DNA of 14,183 bases from JAISGQ01 sp045604155. GTDB lineage: Bacteria > Bacillota > Clostridia > Oscillospirales > Acutalibacteraceae. The translations under genes and the position numbers were made by a program. Location: positions 1 through 14,183 of the forward strand of contig JAZUNN010000043.1 of NCBI GenBank assembly GCA_045604155.1, written 5' to 3'. This document shows, piece by piece, positions 13,293 to 14,183 of this stretch (position 1 is the stretch's first letter; each line of letters begins with the position of its first letter). Below the pieces are notes generated by a model. That model saw only the letters and a list, made by a program, of their open reading frames with translations, searched no databases and was not told the origin of the DNA.

Positions 13293-13374
13293 ATCTGCAG
13301 CTCCATTCAAAATATATTGCTCATAGTGTACACGAGTAATGTGATAGAAATGTGTTGCGTGTGTGAGTGTGCTG

Positions 13375-13944
13375 TCAGAAAGTGGAAAGGGATCTGTTTG
13401 TTTCAATGGCGCAATGAATGATTTTTTCATCATCTGCGTTGAACGGAGAATTATCCAGACCATTGATAACAGCATGAGCAATCAGATCAGTGTTCATAAC
13501 ACTGAATGACTGCTGAAGCTGCTGTATCAGTATATCGCCTGTTTCTTTATCGCTGCCTGCAGCGGAAAGAAGAACGGCTTTGCGGTGCTTCTTTATCGCA
13601 GGTCTGATATTCATGGAAAAACGTGCATTGAAATATCGCTGGAATCTGTCAAGAATAGCCTTCATAGGGGAAGGAAAACTCATGTTGTATACAGGGGAAA
13701 CAATAATGAGCAGATCACATGATTCAATGGACGAAAATAATTCATCAAGATCATGAAATGCACACTGCTCAGTGCTTTTGCAGTATCCGCAGTCTATACA
13801 CGGCAAAGGACTGAGGTTGTATGCATTGAATGTCTGTATGTCAAGGGGGAGTTTGATTTTATCAAGAAAACTGCTGAGTATTCTTGAGCAGTTGCCGCCG
13901 GAGTGAGGGGAGGCAAAAATGACAGCGGCAGAAAATTTATTCAT
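13375..13944 (-). CDS. Flavodoxin-fold NAD(P)H reductase, iron-sulfur flavoprotein-like
   Basis: 189 residues from the ATG at 13944, which follows GGGTGATC, a good match to the ribosome binding site. A TTG at 13980 in the same frame lacks a site and overlaps the tRNA promoter. The protein has the flavodoxin-like fold of NADPH-dependent FMN reductases: FASPHSGGNCSRI (10-22) binds the FMN phosphate and SPVYNMSFPSPMKAILDRF lines the flavin. A Cys cluster CIDCGYCKSTEQC (Cys49, 52, 55 and 61) resembles the CxxCxxCxnC motif of iron-sulfur flavoproteins, so a 4Fe-4S cluster is possible. Many relatives keep the Cys residues without a proven cluster. It is upstream of the two-component genes on the same strand, which together with the nitroreductase suggests a redox-stress cluster. 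It diverges from the tRNA gene. Confidence 0.88.
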   Translation of the reverse strand: MNKFSAAVIFASPHSGGNCSRILSSFLDKIKLPLDIQTFNAYNLSPLPCIDCGYCKSTEQCAFHDLDELFSSIESCDLLIIVSPVYNMSFPSPMKAILDRFQRYFNARFSMNIRPAIKKHRKAVLLSAAGSDKETGDILIQQLQQSFSVMNTDLIAHAVINGLDNSPFNADDEKIIHCAIETNRSLSTF

Positions 13945-13973
13945 AAGATCACCCGATTTAAGAAAATGAGTTG

Positions 13974-14002
13974 TTGACAAGTGGCGTTTGATTTGTTAAA
14001 AT
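13974..14002 (+). promoter_or_regulatory. Promoter of the tRNA-Ser gene
   Basis: -35 TTGACA (13974-13979), a 17-base spacer and -10 TAAAAT (13997-14002), placing the start near 14009, 12 bases before the mature tRNA. Confidence 0.8.
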
Positions 14003-14020
14003 AACTTGGCAAATAAATAC

Positions 14021-14109
14021 GGAGGGGTGTCCGAGCGGTTTAAGGAGCTGGTCCTGAAAACCAGTGACAGGGCAACCCGCCAGGGGTTCGAATCCCCTCC
14101 CCTCCGCCA
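14021..14109 (+). tRNA. tRNA-Ser, anticodon UGA
   Basis: 89 bases including an encoded CCA. The acceptor stem GGAGGGG (14021-14027) pairs with CCCCTCC (14099-14105), followed by discriminator G and CCA. The T arm is GGGG-TTCGAAT-CCCC (14083-14097). The anticodon stem CTGGT/ACCAG (14048-14052, 14060-14064) encloses the loop CCTGAAA, giving anticodon TGA at 14055-14057. The long variable arm (about 14065-14081, with GGG/CCC pairing) marks a class II tRNA and fits serine. One oddity is that the base before the anticodon is C, not the nearly universal U33. Confidence 0.95.
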
Positions 14110-14117
14110 CAAAAAAT

Positions 14118-14160
14118 CAGACAGCACGGTTTCCTTGAAATCCGTGCTGTCTCTTTTTTG
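14118..14160. terminator. Terminator after tRNA-Ser
   Basis: AGACAGCACGG (14119-14129) pairs with CCGTGCTGTCT (14142-14152), with further pairing TTTC/GAAA inside, followed by a run of six T. On the minus strand a T run also follows the hairpin, so it could serve a converging gene beyond the window. Confidence 0.9.
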
Positions 14161-14183
14161 TAACACGGAGGTCGGGATTCGAA

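Noticed and set aside
12867..13421. 184-codon plus-strand frame
   Set aside because: It is antisense to the response regulator, which is certain; there is no start signal or recognisable protein.
1..14183. CRISPR array or riboswitch
   Set aside because: No regularly spaced repeats were seen, and no leader resembled a riboswitch that I know.

Overview
The window looks like a piece of a chromosome from a low-to-moderate GC, spore-forming gut clostridium, most likely Ruminococcaceae/Oscillospiraceae. The reasons are family-level: stage V sporulation genes with sigma-G-like promoters, glycogen synthase, a cytoplasmic GH95 glycosidase, several small clostridial families of unknown function, GGAGG-type ribosome binding sites and clear intrinsic terminators. 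This placement is inferred from protein families, not from a database search.

Layout. 1-1210: the 3' end of glycogen synthase (glgA) and an acidic protein of unknown function, each followed by a strong hairpin terminator. 1346-2085: a two-gene operon (three-helix membrane protein plus a Cro/C1-type regulator) with a near-ideal promoter, a perfect palindrome at the start of transcription and a terminator shared with the convergent spoVAD. 2089-6203: a rearranged spoVA locus. spoVAC (5704-6156) and spoVAD (2089-3099), normally adjacent, are about 2.6 kb apart. Between them lie three plus-strand genes (two predicted lipoproteins and one unknown) and a scrambled remnant. The remnant is made of the tail of spoVAC, an internal piece of spoVAD and the 5' end of spoVAD with its own promoter. 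No spoVAE is present. 6204-9857: a minus-strand operon of a GH95 glycosidase, a HAD-IIA phosphatase and a shikimate-kinase-like P-loop kinase, reading towards spoVAC. 9926-10360: one unknown minus-strand gene. 10484-13944: a minus-strand cluster of a flavodoxin-fold Fe-S-type flavoprotein, an OmpR-type response regulator, a sensor kinase and a nitroreductase, ending in a perfect hairpin terminator. 13974-14160: a tRNA-Ser(UGA) with its own promoter and terminator.

How it works together. SpoVAC and SpoVAD belong to the machinery that moves dipicolinic acid into the forespore; each appears to have a sigma-G-type promoter here. The spoVAC promoter sits inside an inverted repeat that would hide its ribosome binding site only in transcripts reading through from the kinase gene upstream. 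The two-component system is translationally coupled to a nitroreductase and lies just downstream of a second flavoprotein, suggesting redox or electrophile stress control. The GH95, phosphatase and kinase genes suggest intracellular sugar processing.

The most notable feature is the spoVA region. Two cargo cassettes sit in the same frame (spoVAD promoter, plus-strand cargo, hairpin, spoVAC tail). They are separated by a chimeric pseudogene whose junction falls on an 11-bp sequence shared by spoVAC and spoVAD.
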